From Clostridiales bacterium (GTDB taxonomy: Bacteria; Bacillota; Clostridia; Peptostreptococcales; Anaerovoracaceae): a DNA stretch of 64,000 bases. Of the stretch, positions 18,721 to 26,878 are shown in pieces. The notes under the pieces are model-generated. The model was not told the origin of the DNA. It searched no databases and saw only the letters and a list, made by a program, of their open reading frames with translations. The stretch is from the NCBI GenBank assembly GCA_009776955.1, contig WRMW01000007.1, positions 20,518 to 84,517 on the forward strand, given 5' to 3'. The translations under genes were made by a program, and so were the position numbers. Positions within the stretch are counted from its first letter, which is position 1; each line of letters begins with the position of its first letter.

Positions 18721-19353
18721 CTATTCGCCCTTGACGGCGTACTGCACGCGCACGACGCTTCCGCGTATGCCAGGGACGGCGCCCTTTACAAGCATGACAT
18801 TGCGTTCGGGAATGACTTTAACGAGTTCCAGGTTTTGGACGGTCACAGTTTCGTTGCCCATGCGGCCGGGGCCTTTATTGCCCTTGAACACGCGCGACGG
18901 CGCAGCGGCGGCGGCAAGCGCGCCAGGAAGCCTTTTGTGCTTCGAACCGTGACTCACCGGCCCTCTGTGATGACCATGGCGCTTGATGTTGCCCTGCGTG
19001 CCTTTGCCCTTGGATGTGGCAGTGACATCGAGCTTCTTGCCTTCCTCAAAATCCGCAACCGTGATTTCCTGTCCGGCCTCGTAGGATTCGCCTTCATCAA
19101 GACGGATTTCCGCCAGATGTTTTTTGAGCGGAGCCCCCCATTTTTTGAAGTGGCCTTTGACTGGCTTGTTGGCCCTGTTGTCTTTGAGATCCGCGTAGCC
19201 TATCTGCACGGCATCATAGCCATCGCTTTCCTTTGTCTTTATCTGGACGACCGCGTTTGGGTTTGCTTCAATCACGGTGACGGGAATCATCGTCCCTTCT
19301 TCCGTGAATATCTGGGTCATGCCGACCTTTTTGCCTAATATCGTTTTTGCCAT
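18721..19353 (-). CDS. rplC: 50S ribosomal protein L3
   Basis: 210 residues. Begins [30 protein letters not shown] and carries the loop [18 protein letters not shown] near the peptidyl-transferase centre. An early assembly protein. 11 nt after rpsJ. Confidence 0.98.
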   Translation of the reverse strand: MAKTILGKKVGMTQIFTEEGTMIPVTVIEANPNAVVQIKTKESDGYDAVQIGYADLKDNRANKPVKGHFKKWGAPLKKHLAEIRLDEGESYEAGQEITVADFEEGKKLDVTATSKGKGTQGNIKRHGHHRGPVSHGSKHKRLPGALAAAAAPSRVFKGNKGPGRMGNETVTVQNLELVKVIPERNVMLVKGAVPGIRGSVVRVQYAVKGE

Positions 19354-19364
19354 TGTGCTTTCCT

Positions 19365-19676
19365 CTACAGTTTTATCTCTATATCGACCCCGGCGGCCAG
19401 GTCGAGATTCATCATCGCGTCCATGGTCTTAGGCGATACATGCGACAGAACGATGAGCCGCTTGTGGGTACGCTGCTCAAACTGTTCGCGGCTGTCCTTA
19501 TACTTATGCACAGCGCGCAGAACCGTCACGATCTCTTTTTCGGTCGGGAGCGGAACAGGGCCCGATACATCAGCTCCGTTGCGCTTCGCAGTCTCTACGA
19601 TATCCGCCGCCGCTTTGTCGAGCAATGCGGGCTCGTAAGCCTTGAGCTTGATCCTGATCTTTTGTGTTTCTGCCAT
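19365..19676 (-). CDS. rpsJ: 30S ribosomal protein S10
   Basis: 103 residues. Ends [16 protein letters not shown], the usual S10 C terminus; also the NusE subunit of antitermination complexes. First gene of the operon: a strong promoter lies about 75 nt upstream and AGGAGGTCTATAA precedes the ATG. The strA genes (rpsL, rpsG, fusA, tuf), often upstream, are absent from this side. Confidence 0.98.
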   Translation of the reverse strand: MAETQKIRIKLKAYEPALLDKAAADIVETAKRNGADVSGPVPLPTEKEIVTVLRAVHKYKDSREQFEQRTHKRLIVLSHVSPKTMDAMMNLDLAAGVDIEIKL

Positions 19677-19751
19677 TTATAGACCTCCTGAGTCCTTGCT
19701 CTTTGCCGTTCACTTGCACGCAACACAGCCCGTTTTTGCGCAAGCTTGCCC

Positions 19752-19781
19752 ATTATATGTGAAAGGGAATATATTTGGCAA
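19752..19781 (-). promoter_or_regulatory. Main promoter of the S10-spc-alpha operon with an A-tract UP region
   Basis: Minus strand: -35 TTGCCA (19776-19781), 18-nt spacer, -10 TATAAT (19752-19757). Immediately upstream (19782-19835) come several runs of 5-8 A separated by short spacers, as in UP elements that bind the alpha-subunit C-terminal domain. The leader to rpsJ is about 70 nt. Confidence 0.75.
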
Positions 19782-19908
19782 GCGTTTTTTTCATTTTTTT
19801 TGTGATTTTTGAAGTTTTTTTTGAAAAATTTGTTGATGTTCCAAGGTTTGCACACAAGATGTGCGTACACGCTATCTGGCGTGCTGTGCAAAAGGGAAAC
19901 CGACAGCC

Positions 19909-20820
19909 CTACATTGCGCCTTTATGGGTTACGGCGGCTGCGCCTGCATTGTTGGCGAAGCTGAGCGATTCGCCAAGGGCGGCAGGGTCAAGGCATTCTG
20001 CGAGGGGGCGGCCAAGAAAGCGGGACAGGATAGCACCGTTGAACGCGTCGCCGGCGCCCGTCGTGTCGACAGCCTTTACGGCGATGCCTTTTACGGATGT
20101 GTAGTAGTTCGGCAAATAGGCCGCGGCGCCGTCGGCGCCGCGCGTCACGAAAAAGACCGAGACCCCTTTCCGAAAACAATAAGCTGCCGCCGCTACTTCT
20201 TCGTCCGTGCCGAAGATGACCGGCATTTCGTCGGAGCTGACCTTTACGATGTCCGCGTAAGGCAAAAACTCCAGTATCGTTTCCCTGAGCACGTCCTCGC
20301 AGTCCCAAAGTGGAAGCCTTACGTTTGGGTCGAAAGACACGAGCGCCCCAGCTTCCTTCGCCGCAAGTATCGCCTTTAGGTGCGCCTTTTTGGATGGCGA
20401 GCCTGGGACTAGGCCTAGTGAGCCAAAGTGAAGAATGTCCCCGGGCCTGAACAGGCCGTCCAAGATATCGCTCTCCCCAAGCATCATGTCCGCGCCAGGC
20501 TTCCGTGCAAAAGTGAACTCACGTTCGCCGTCCGGTGCGAGCGTTACGAAGGCCATGGTCGTGCAGGCGGCTTCCGTCATGGTCATAAAAGAGGTATCGA
20601 CGCCGTAGCCCCCCATCACCTCCACAAGCTTTCGCCCGAAGCCGTCCGCCCCGACCTTGCCAATAAACGCCACCTTCGCGCCAAGCTTCGCAGCGGCCAC
20701 GGCCGTGTTTGCCGCCGCCCCGCCCGGCATTGGCGCAAGCAGGGCGTCCCGTGCCCCATCATCCCCGTCCGCCGGCATAAAGTCTATCAACGCCTCTCCG
20801 ATGCAGTAGATTGTTTTCAT
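19909..20820 (-). CDS. PfkB-family carbohydrate kinase (fructokinase-like)
   Basis: A 303-residue kinase of the ribokinase fold. Seen: N-terminal IGEALIDFMP, the sugar-binding GGAAANTAVAAAKLGAKVAFIGKVGADGFG, and the C-terminal catalytic DTTGAGDAFNG with the general-base Asp. This pattern is nearest to fructokinases (ScrK type), but 2-keto-3-deoxygluconate kinases look alike, so the substrate is not fixed. ATG 20820 is chosen because AAGG lies just before it and MKTIYCIGE is the usual start; a longer start at 20832 lacks support. It is transcribed toward the S10 promoter but 230 bp of AT-rich DNA lie between. Confidence 0.88.
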   Translation of the reverse strand: MKTIYCIGEALIDFMPADGDDGARDALLAPMPGGAAANTAVAAAKLGAKVAFIGKVGADGFGRKLVEVMGGYGVDTSFMTMTEAACTTMAFVTLAPDGEREFTFARKPGADMMLGESDILDGLFRPGDILHFGSLGLVPGSPSKKAHLKAILAAKEAGALVSFDPNVRLPLWDCEDVLRETILEFLPYADIVKVSSDEMPVIFGTDEEVAAAAYCFRKGVSVFFVTRGADGAAAYLPNYYTSVKGIAVKAVDTTGAGDAFNGAILSRFLGRPLAECLDPAALGESLSFANNAGAAAVTHKGAM

Positions 20821-20844
20821 AAACCTTACCATATCACATTTCTA

Positions 20845-20853
20845 TGGTAGAAT
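20845..20853 (+). promoter_or_regulatory. Extended -10 promoter, probably leaderless, for the radical SAM gene
   Basis: TGGTAGAAT on the plus strand; the -10 TAGAAT ends 6 nt before ATG 20860. There is no Shine-Dalgarno between them, so transcription should start at the A of the ATG. Confidence 0.5.
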
Positions 20854-20859
20854 AAACGC

Positions 20860-21729
20860 ATGAGATACGAGGGAAATGTATACAGGCCGCCGAGCGAGGC
20901 CCATAGCCTGATAGTGCAGACGACCATAGGGTGCGCGCATGGCAAGTGCAGGTTTTGCAGCATGTACAAGGCCGACAATTTTCGTGTGCGTCCTTTGGAT
21001 GAAGTGCTTGAGGACTTTCGCATGGCGAGGGAAGCGTACCGCAGCGTGGGGCGCGTTTTCCTCGCCGATGGCGACGCCATGGTGCTTGGCACGGACACGC
21101 TACTCACTATTTTAGGCGAAATAAGCGCCCTCTTCCCGGAGTGTGAGCGCGTTTCGATATACGGTACGCCGCGTGACGCCTTGCGGAAAACGCCGGAGGA
21201 GCTAAGGGCGCTTGCGGAGGCGGGGCTGGCCATAGTGTATATCGGCGCGGAGTCCGGCGACGATGAGGTCTTGCGACGCGTGGAAAAGGGCGCGACTGCG
21301 GACGAAATCATAGAGGCGATACGCAAGCTTGAGGAAGCTGAGCTTGCGGCCTCAGTCACATTTATCTCAGGGCTTGGCGGAGCGGAACTTTCGGAGCAGC
21401 ACGCCCTCGGCTGCGCACGGGTCATCACGGAGTCGCGCCCGTCCTTTGCGGCTTTGCTCACGCTTCTGCTCGACCCCGTCGCACCGATGTACAAAGACCT
21501 ACAGGCCGGCACTTTCGAGTTTATGACGCCAGAAGAAATAGCCGAAGAAACCCTGTTGCTGCTAGAGCACGCACGACCAAAAACGGACTGCGTATTCCGC
21601 AGCAACCACGCATCGAACTATGTGCCGCTAAAGGGCACGCTTCCTCACGACAACGAACAGCTTATTGAGACCCTACGCAAGGCGCTCGCAAGCGGGGCGT
21701 TCAAGAGCGACCACTTCCGAGCGCTGTGA
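20860..21729 (+). CDS. Radical SAM protein of unknown function (Elp3/MiaB-like core)
   Basis: 289 residues. The cluster motif is GCAHGKCRFCSMYK (CxxxxCxFC-like spacing C-A-H-G-K-C-R-F-C; the family norm is CxxxCxxC), near residue 28. It is followed by FLADGDAMVL (the GGE-like strand), SIYGTPRDAL and YIGAESGDDEVLRRVEKGAT, the SAM-binding and Elp3-like features. There is no B12-binding or TRAM domain, so it is not a tRNA methylthiotransferase. Related proteins are annotated only as radical SAM proteins. It is monocistronic, divergent from the sugar kinase, and ends 3 bp from the convergent URO-D-like gene. No partner gene reveals its role. Confidence 0.85.
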   Translation: MRYEGNVYRPPSEAHSLIVQTTIGCAHGKCRFCSMYKADNFRVRPLDEVLEDFRMAREAYRSVGRVFLADGDAMVLGTDTLLTILGEISALFPECERVSIYGTPRDALRKTPEELRALAEAGLAIVYIGAESGDDEVLRRVEKGATADEIIEAIRKLEEAELAASVTFISGLGGAELSEQHALGCARVITESRPSFAALLTLLLDPVAPMYKDLQAGTFEFMTPEEIAEETLLLLEHARPKTDCVFRSNHASNYVPLKGTLPHDNEQLIETLRKALASGAFKSDHFRAL

Positions 21730-21732
21730 TTA

Positions 21733-22977
21733 TTACCTCACTCCGTATGTAAACACCGTCTCAAACATCGCCTCGATGTTTTCCGGCTTGGCGTCGTCCA
21801 CCATCGTAGCGGTGTCCACTATATAGCCGCCGCCGGGCGCACAGGTGTCTATCAGCTTCTTTACGCAATCGGCGGTTTCTTCCGGGGTCCCGTACGAAAG
21901 CGTGAACGACGGCACGTTGCCCATGATGCAGGAATGCCCGCCCAGCACTTTCTTCGCCTTCGCCATGTCTATATACTCGAAGTTGTAGATGACCTTGCCC
22001 TTTGGGACTTCCAGCAGATGCTCGAGCCGCGTATGGTACTTGCCCTCGACATAGACCATCGGGGTCAGCCCCGCCTCGGCCACCTCGGTCAGATAGCGTC
22101 GCAACGACGGCCAGTAGAACTTGGCAAATTGCTCATCGGACATAAACTCGTCAACGCCCTTATGGAGCCAGAACCATACATAGGGCGTCGCCTTGCCCGA
22201 ACAGCCCGCTATGGTGTCCTTTATCGCAAAGTCGGTCACCACGTCGATAAGCGCAAGAAGCTCGTCAGGGCGGTCGTGCATGTCCATAAGGATGTCGATG
22301 GTGCCGCGCATGCTGTCACCGATCATATCGAACGGCGCATACGCAAAGCCCGCATAGAGCGGCGGCATTCCGTACTTCTCTTTCATATGCGCCTGATACC
22401 CGCCGAGATACACAAACCAGTCCATAAGCATCTTGCCCGAGTCCGCAAGGGTCTCAAACGCGCTTATTACCTCTGGATCCGAAAACGCCGCAAACGCCCC
22501 CATATGCCCAAACCACATGGTATTGCGGAAATCGATCTTTGACAGGCCTGAAAGGTTGGAGAAACTACGCGGCAGCCATTTGTTCATCATAAATTTCGTG
22601 ATGTCGTGGATGGCCTCGGGATACTCATCCTTTTTCATATACTCCCCCTCCATGTATTGGTACATGATATTGGGGTTGTCGTAGTGCTTGCCCGGCCAGC
22701 GGAACCAGGTCAGCCCGGCACGCTCCATATAGTTCGATGGGAAGAAGAGAATGGGGTCCCAACCCATGTCGGGCTGGTAATGGTCGTAGAGATGGTCGTA
22801 GACCTCCGTGCATTTGGTGTAGTCAGTCATAAGGTCCTGGATGGTCCACTTGTTCATAAAGTATACTGGGAACGCCTGGAACACCGGCACTATCGGCACC
22901 CTGTCCGGCTCTTTGAGCTGCACGGCGTCCGCAACCCGCTTTATCCTGGCATCATAGATCTCCTGCATATTGGCCAT
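21733..22977 (-). CDS. Uroporphyrinogen-decarboxylase-like protein (MtaA/URO-D superfamily)
   Basis: 414 residues. The fold family includes heme-making URO-D and the zinc methyltransferases (MtaA, MtbA) that move methyl groups between corrinoid proteins and coenzyme M or THF. Seen: N-terminal LKEPDRVPIVP, a GHSCIMGNVP segment with the H-x-C pair that ligates zinc in methyltransferases, and the C-terminal CAPGGGYIVDTATMVDDAKPENI. True URO-D substrate Arg residues at the N terminus are not evident. It is the last gene of an ABC import operon (AAAGGAGG before ATG 22977), which suggests it acts on the imported compound, perhaps a methylated one. No corrinoid protein is encoded nearby, so methyl transfer is only an inference. 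Confidence 0.8.
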   Translation of the reverse strand: MANMQEIYDARIKRVADAVQLKEPDRVPIVPVFQAFPVYFMNKWTIQDLMTDYTKCTEVYDHLYDHYQPDMGWDPILFFPSNYMERAGLTWFRWPGKHYDNPNIMYQYMEGEYMKKDEYPEAIHDITKFMMNKWLPRSFSNLSGLSKIDFRNTMWFGHMGAFAAFSDPEVISAFETLADSGKMLMDWFVYLGGYQAHMKEKYGMPPLYAGFAYAPFDMIGDSMRGTIDILMDMHDRPDELLALIDVVTDFAIKDTIAGCSGKATPYVWFWLHKGVDEFMSDEQFAKFYWPSLRRYLTEVAEAGLTPMVYVEGKYHTRLEHLLEVPKGKVIYNFEYIDMAKAKKVLGGHSCIMGNVPSFTLSYGTPEETADCVKKLIDTCAPGGGYIVDTATMVDDAKPENIEAMFETVFTYGVR

Positions 22978-23056
22978 AACAAACCTCCTTTTAATCAATA
23001 ATCATTGCTTGCAAACTACATTATATATAACTATATCAAATCGGGGTGTTTTTTCG

Positions 23057-24028
23057 CTACCTGCTTTTTGACCCGATATTGCTTACAAAGACCGCCCCGA
23101 CAATAATGGCGCCGAGCACGATGTATTGGTAGAACGAGGCCACGGAAAGAAGGTTCAGGGCGTTCGATATTACCCCTATCAATACGGTCCCCAAAAACAC
23201 GCCCCATATATTGCCCCTGCCCCCAGACAGCGTGACGCCGCCTATGACCGCCGCCGCTATAGCCTGCATCAACAATGCGTCGCCCATAACGGAGTTCGCG
23301 GAACTCAGGCGCGACAGCATTATCATGGAAGCGATGCCTAGCAGCCCGCCGTTCAGCGCATAGACATATATCTTGTTGCGTTTGATTTTTATGCCGGAAA
23401 GAAACGCCGCCTCTGTGTTGTTGCCTATCGCGTAAGTCCGCCTCCCAAACTTGGTATATTTCAATATGAAATACACTGCGATATATACCGCCGCCAGGAA
23501 AATCACAGGTATTGGCAGTATGTCGCCTATCCTGTCCCGCCCAAAGGTGAACTCCGAAGAAGCCGGCAAGTTCATGCCGCCTGTCACAAGCAATGTCAAT
23601 CCTGTGTACACGCTCATCATGCCTAGCGTCACGATAAACGGCTCGGCCTTGCTCAAAACGATCAACGCCCCGTTGAGCGTCCCGCACCCTATCGCCACCA
23701 GCATCCCGACAAACACCGAAGGACCGACGCCATACCCCGCTCCCATCATTGCGGCGGTCACGCACCCAGACAGGGAAATTATATTGCCGAGGGTCAGGTC
23801 TATGCCGCCGGATATCATCACTATCGCCGCGCCTGCTCCTGCTATGCCGAGCGCCGTGATCTGCGTGAGTATGTTCATGATGTTTCTGGTCTGGTAAAAG
23901 CGGTCGGTCGCAAAACACATGAAGATAATGATGACTGCCAGAGCGATGCCCAGAAGCAGTATCTGCGACGTCGATTTGTTTTTCATTATTTTTTTAAGTC
24001 CATCAAGGAATCTGCTGCCTAAAGCCAT
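23057..24028 (-). CDS. ABC transporter permease, ribose/xylose (RbsC) family
   Basis: 323 residues, about ten hydrophobic helices. Typical features: GIDLTLGNIISLSG and the C-terminal SGGRGNIWGVFLGTVLIGVISNALNL. It forms the membrane channel for the neighbouring ATPase and binding protein; a homodimer is expected because only one permease gene is present. Starts 3 nt after the ATPase stop. The substrate is unknown; the family also carries autoinducer-2, nucleosides and sugar alcohols. Confidence 0.93.
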   Translation of the reverse strand: MALGSRFLDGLKKIMKNKSTSQILLLGIALAVIIIFMCFATDRFYQTRNIMNILTQITALGIAGAGAAIVMISGGIDLTLGNIISLSGCVTAAMMGAGYGVGPSVFVGMLVAIGCGTLNGALIVLSKAEPFIVTLGMMSVYTGLTLLVTGGMNLPASSEFTFGRDRIGDILPIPVIFLAAVYIAVYFILKYTKFGRRTYAIGNNTEAAFLSGIKIKRNKIYVYALNGGLLGIASMIMLSRLSSANSVMGDALLMQAIAAAVIGGVTLSGGRGNIWGVFLGTVLIGVISNALNLLSVASFYQYIVLGAIIVGAVFVSNIGSKSR

Positions 24029-24031
24029 CGC

Positions 24032-25528
24032 TCAACCTCCTATTGATGCGGTAAGTATTTTTTCTTCGTTGATGTCTGAGCCCGACAATTCCGCGACAAG
24101 CCTTCTTTCTTTCATAATAAGAACCCTGTCGCTCAGCGCGACCAGCTCAGGCATGTCCGAAGAAATCATTATGATGAATTTCCCTTCGTGCGCCAGTTCG
24201 AGCATAAGCTTGTATACATCCTCTTTTGCGCCTATGTCTATCCCCTTGGTCGGCTCGTCGAATATGACGACTTCGGCGTTTGTGTGCAGCCATTTTGACA
24301 GTACGACCTTTTGTTGGTTGCCGCCGGAGAGGAACCTTATCTCCTGCTCAGGCCCTTGGGTCTTTATCTGGATGCGACCAATATAGTCCTCAAGGACTTT
24401 GTTTTCTTTCTGCTGACGCAGAAGCATCCCCTTTTCTTTATTGATGATGGCGGACACAAAATTCCAGCCCACGCTATGGTCGAGGAACATGCCGCTGTGC
24501 TGCCTGTCCTCGGTGATAAGGCATATGCCGTTCTTTATTGCGGTATACGGGTCTTTTGAGGTGACGTCCGTGCCGTTTATCAGAACTTCGCCGCCGTCTG
24601 GGGACACGACCCCGAATAGCAGGCTTACAAGCTCCGTTCGCCCAGAGCCGACCATGCCCCCTATGCCCAGTATCTCGCCCCGACACATCGTGAACGACGC
24701 AGGCTCTATATAATTTTTCTTGTACAGCCCTTTTACTTCCAGCAATCCGTCTTTTAGCTGCACCGCTTCACGTTTGTAGAAAAGGTCTGCGTCGCGACCG
24801 ACCATGTCCCTTATCAGTTGCTGTTCGGTAATCTCGTCACGCTCGTAGCAGGCGATTTTCTTTCCGTCACGGATGATGGTCACGCGGTCCGCAAGCTCAA
24901 ACACCTCGTCCAGATGGTGCGATATGTATATGACGCCTATCCCTTTTGCGGCGATTTTCTTTACAAGTTTCAAGAGGGCGGTCTTTTCCCTCTTGCCGTA
25001 GGAGGCCGTCGGCTCGTCGAGTATCAGCACCTTTGCTTCCTGGGCGAGCGAGCGCGCTATCTGCACCGCCTGCCGCTCCGTGATGTCGAGCTCGCCAAGC
25101 ATCCTCGTCGGGTCTATGTCCATTTCCGTTTCGGCAAGCACCTTCTCCGCTTCCTCCACCAATTTTTTATAATTCATAAAGCCCTTCTTCCCCGCGGCGA
25201 AGTCCCCCATAAAAATATTCTCCGCCACGGAGAGGTCGGGCATCAGAAATTGGTTTTGGTAAATGGTCTGCACCCCCATCGCTTTCAAAACGTCGGGGTT
25301 GAAGTTCTTCACCTCTTTGCCGCAGATAAAAACCCTGCCGGAATCAGGCACGTATGCGCCGGACAGTATCTTGATGAACGTCGATTTCCCCGCTCCGTTC
25401 TCGCCCACCAAGCAATGTATCTCGCCCGCAACAAGGTCGAATGACACACGGTCAAAGACTGTGACGCCGGAAAAGCTTTTGGTGCAATCCTCTACATGGA
25501 CTACTATGTCAGAGGCTTTCTTATTCAT
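24032..25528 (-). CDS. Sugar-type ABC transporter ATP-binding protein (RbsA/MglA, two ATPase domains)
   Basis: About 498 residues with tandem ABC domains. Domain 1: GENGAGKST near residue 45, then LDITERQAVQIARSL and LDEPTASY. Domain 2: degenerate P-loop GMVGSGRTEL, then LSGGNQQKVVLSKWL and FDEPTKGID. The weak second P-loop is normal for this family. Start: ATG 25528 is favoured as homology begins just after it; an in-frame GTG at 25570 is possible. Neither has a good ribosome binding site, but TATAAT ends 6 nt before ATG 25528. Its first domain is clearly the closest relative of the N-terminal part of the next upstream gene. Confidence 0.92.
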   Translation of the reverse strand: MNKKASDIVVHVEDCTKSFSGVTVFDRVSFDLVAGEIHCLVGENGAGKSTFIKILSGAYVPDSGRVFICGKEVKNFNPDVLKAMGVQTIYQNQFLMPDLSVAENIFMGDFAAGKKGFMNYKKLVEEAEKVLAETEMDIDPTRMLGELDITERQAVQIARSLAQEAKVLILDEPTASYGKREKTALLKLVKKIAAKGIGVIYISHHLDEVFELADRVTIIRDGKKIACYERDEITEQQLIRDMVGRDADLFYKREAVQLKDGLLEVKGLYKKNYIEPASFTMCRGEILGIGGMVGSGRTELVSLLFGVVSPDGGEVLINGTDVTSKDPYTAIKNGICLITEDRQHSGMFLDHSVGWNFVSAIINKEKGMLLRQQKENKVLEDYIGRIQIKTQGPEQEIRFLSGGNQQKVVLSKWLHTNAEVVIFDEPTKGIDIGAKEDVYKLMLELAHEGKFIIMISSDMPELVALSDRVLIMKERRLVAELSGSDINEEKILTASIGG

Positions 25529-25534
25529 GGTTCG

Positions 25535-25540
25535 ATTATA
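25535..25540 (-). promoter_or_regulatory. -10 box placed for leaderless expression of the RbsA-like gene
   Basis: TATAAT on the minus strand, 6 nt before ATG 25528. No convincing -35. It could let the ATPase and permease be transcribed apart from the binding protein and regulator. Weak evidence alone, but the geometry repeats at other genes of the window. Confidence 0.35.
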
Positions 25541-25623
25541 TGGCGGTGGTAAATCCTTGTCTTTTATCACACTACAGAAAGGCCTTCTTTTGTTTGCCTA
25601 AACGACATTTTGGGACTATGCAA

Positions 25624-26772
25624 TCAATGGCCGCAGGTCTTGCGGTATTCTTTCGGCGTCATGTTTGTGTATTTCTTGAACAGGACGGAGAAGTATTGGG
25701 AGTTCGGGATGCCGACGGCCATCGCCACCTGGGATATTTTCTGACTCGGATCCGCAAGCAGCTCCTTGCTTTTTTCGATTCGCCGCTTGTATGTGTACTC
25801 CATTATGGAAGTGTTCATATGGTTTTTGAACAATAGCATAAGGTAGCCGGAGCTCAGATGTACGGCATCCGCGACCATTTTTGGGGAGATGGGGTTTTCG
25901 AGGTTTTCGTTGATAAAGTCTATGGCGTGCTTCAAGTAGACTGCCAAGTTACCATTGTTCTCGATGGCTTTTGAAAGCTCAAAACCCTCACCTTCCTCGC
26001 TCTCCCGTTTCAGTAGCTCTAGCCGATCCACGGAAATCTCGTCGTAGCCGACCATGTCACGGACAAGCGCCGTCAAGTCAAACGATTTCCGCTGCACCAC
26101 GCATATGCGACGTCCGTCCCTAAGCACCGTGATACGGTCGGAAATCCTGATGGCATCTTCGACTATATGAGTGAAGTACACGACGCCTATCCCGTTTTGC
26201 GCCATTTCCCTAAGTATCTCAAGTATCTGCTGCTTCTGCCCGTCGGAGAACAACGACGCTATATTGTCGGCAAGCACGATGCCGGCCTTGTTGGCGTAGA
26301 CGCGAGCCATTTGAACGACCTGTTTCTCGAACTCCGTCAGGTTGACCGGAAGCATATCAGAGTTTATGGGGACTTTCAGGCGCTCAAAGATTTCCTCTGC
26401 ATGGTATTTTAATTTTTTGTAATTCAATATGCCCGCGCGGTTCGCTATATACTCGCCCATGAAGATATTCTCGGCGACCGTCAGATCCTGCATAAGGTAT
26501 TGCTCCTCGTACAGCGACTGCATATTGTTTGAACGGGCAAACGACGGGTTGTGGCTTCGCGGCCTTTTGCCGTAAATCTCAAGATATCCAGAGTCGATGG
26601 AGATGGCGCCCGAAAACACTTGGTGCATTGCGGTCTTGCCTGCGCCTTTTGTCCCCAAAACGGTATGTATCTCACCTTCGTTCAGGGAAAAGTCCACCGC
26701 GTCCAAAGCCTTGGTGTGCCCGAACTGTTTTGAGATGCCTATTGCTTTCAAACAAACCTGTGAATCCGCCAT
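25624..26772 (-). CDS. Degenerate ABC ATPase fused to an AraC-type DNA-binding domain
   Basis: 382 residues. Residues 5-245 align end to end with the first ABC domain of the adjacent RbsA-like gene, including shared QxLMxDLxVAENIFMG and NYKKL. The P-loop GTKGAGKT (40-47) and the switch His (202) remain, but the Walker B DEPT is ADNIA (168-172), so the catalytic Glu is missing, and the signature has lost its GG. Hydrolysis is therefore unlikely, although nucleotide binding is possible. Residues 278-378 are a full AraC helix-turn-helix pair (KMVADAVHLSSGYLMLLFK ... QVAMAVGIPNSQYFSVLFK). Inference: a local regulator that senses transporter state or nucleotide. ATG 26772 fits AAGGGG 8 nt upstream. 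It lies within the import operon. Confidence 0.9.
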   Translation of the reverse strand: MADSQVCLKAIGISKQFGHTKALDAVDFSLNEGEIHTVLGTKGAGKTAMHQVFSGAISIDSGYLEIYGKRPRSHNPSFARSNNMQSLYEEQYLMQDLTVAENIFMGEYIANRAGILNYKKLKYHAEEIFERLKVPINSDMLPVNLTEFEKQVVQMARVYANKAGIVLADNIASLFSDGQKQQILEILREMAQNGIGVVYFTHIVEDAIRISDRITVLRDGRRICVVQRKSFDLTALVRDMVGYDEISVDRLELLKRESEEGEGFELSKAIENNGNLAVYLKHAIDFINENLENPISPKMVADAVHLSSGYLMLLFKNHMNTSIMEYTYKRRIEKSKELLADPSQKISQVAMAVGIPNSQYFSVLFKKYTNMTPKEYRKTCGH

Positions 26773-26812
26773 GGTCATCACCCCTTATACAAACAATTCT
26801 ATCCTATACAAA

Positions 26813-26836
26813 GAGAGACTGCAAACGCAGCCTCTC
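26813..26836 (-). terminator. Intercistronic stem-loop after the binding-protein gene
   Basis: Minus strand GAGAGGCTGC, loop GTTT, GCAGTCTCTC (9 of 10 pairs), then TTTGT. It lies between the binding-protein gene and the regulator. It may be a weak terminator or 3' stabiliser that raises binding-protein expression over the downstream genes, as in other ABC operons. Confidence 0.55.
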
Positions 26837-26878
26837 ACAAACAATTATTGTCATTCCCCTAGTTGTCGCCCTACGCTT

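Noticed and set aside
25624..26772. Frameshifted or truncated second copy of the RbsA gene
   Set aside because: The frame is continuous into a full, well-conserved AraC domain, and the changes to the ABC motifs are substitutions rather than frame damage.
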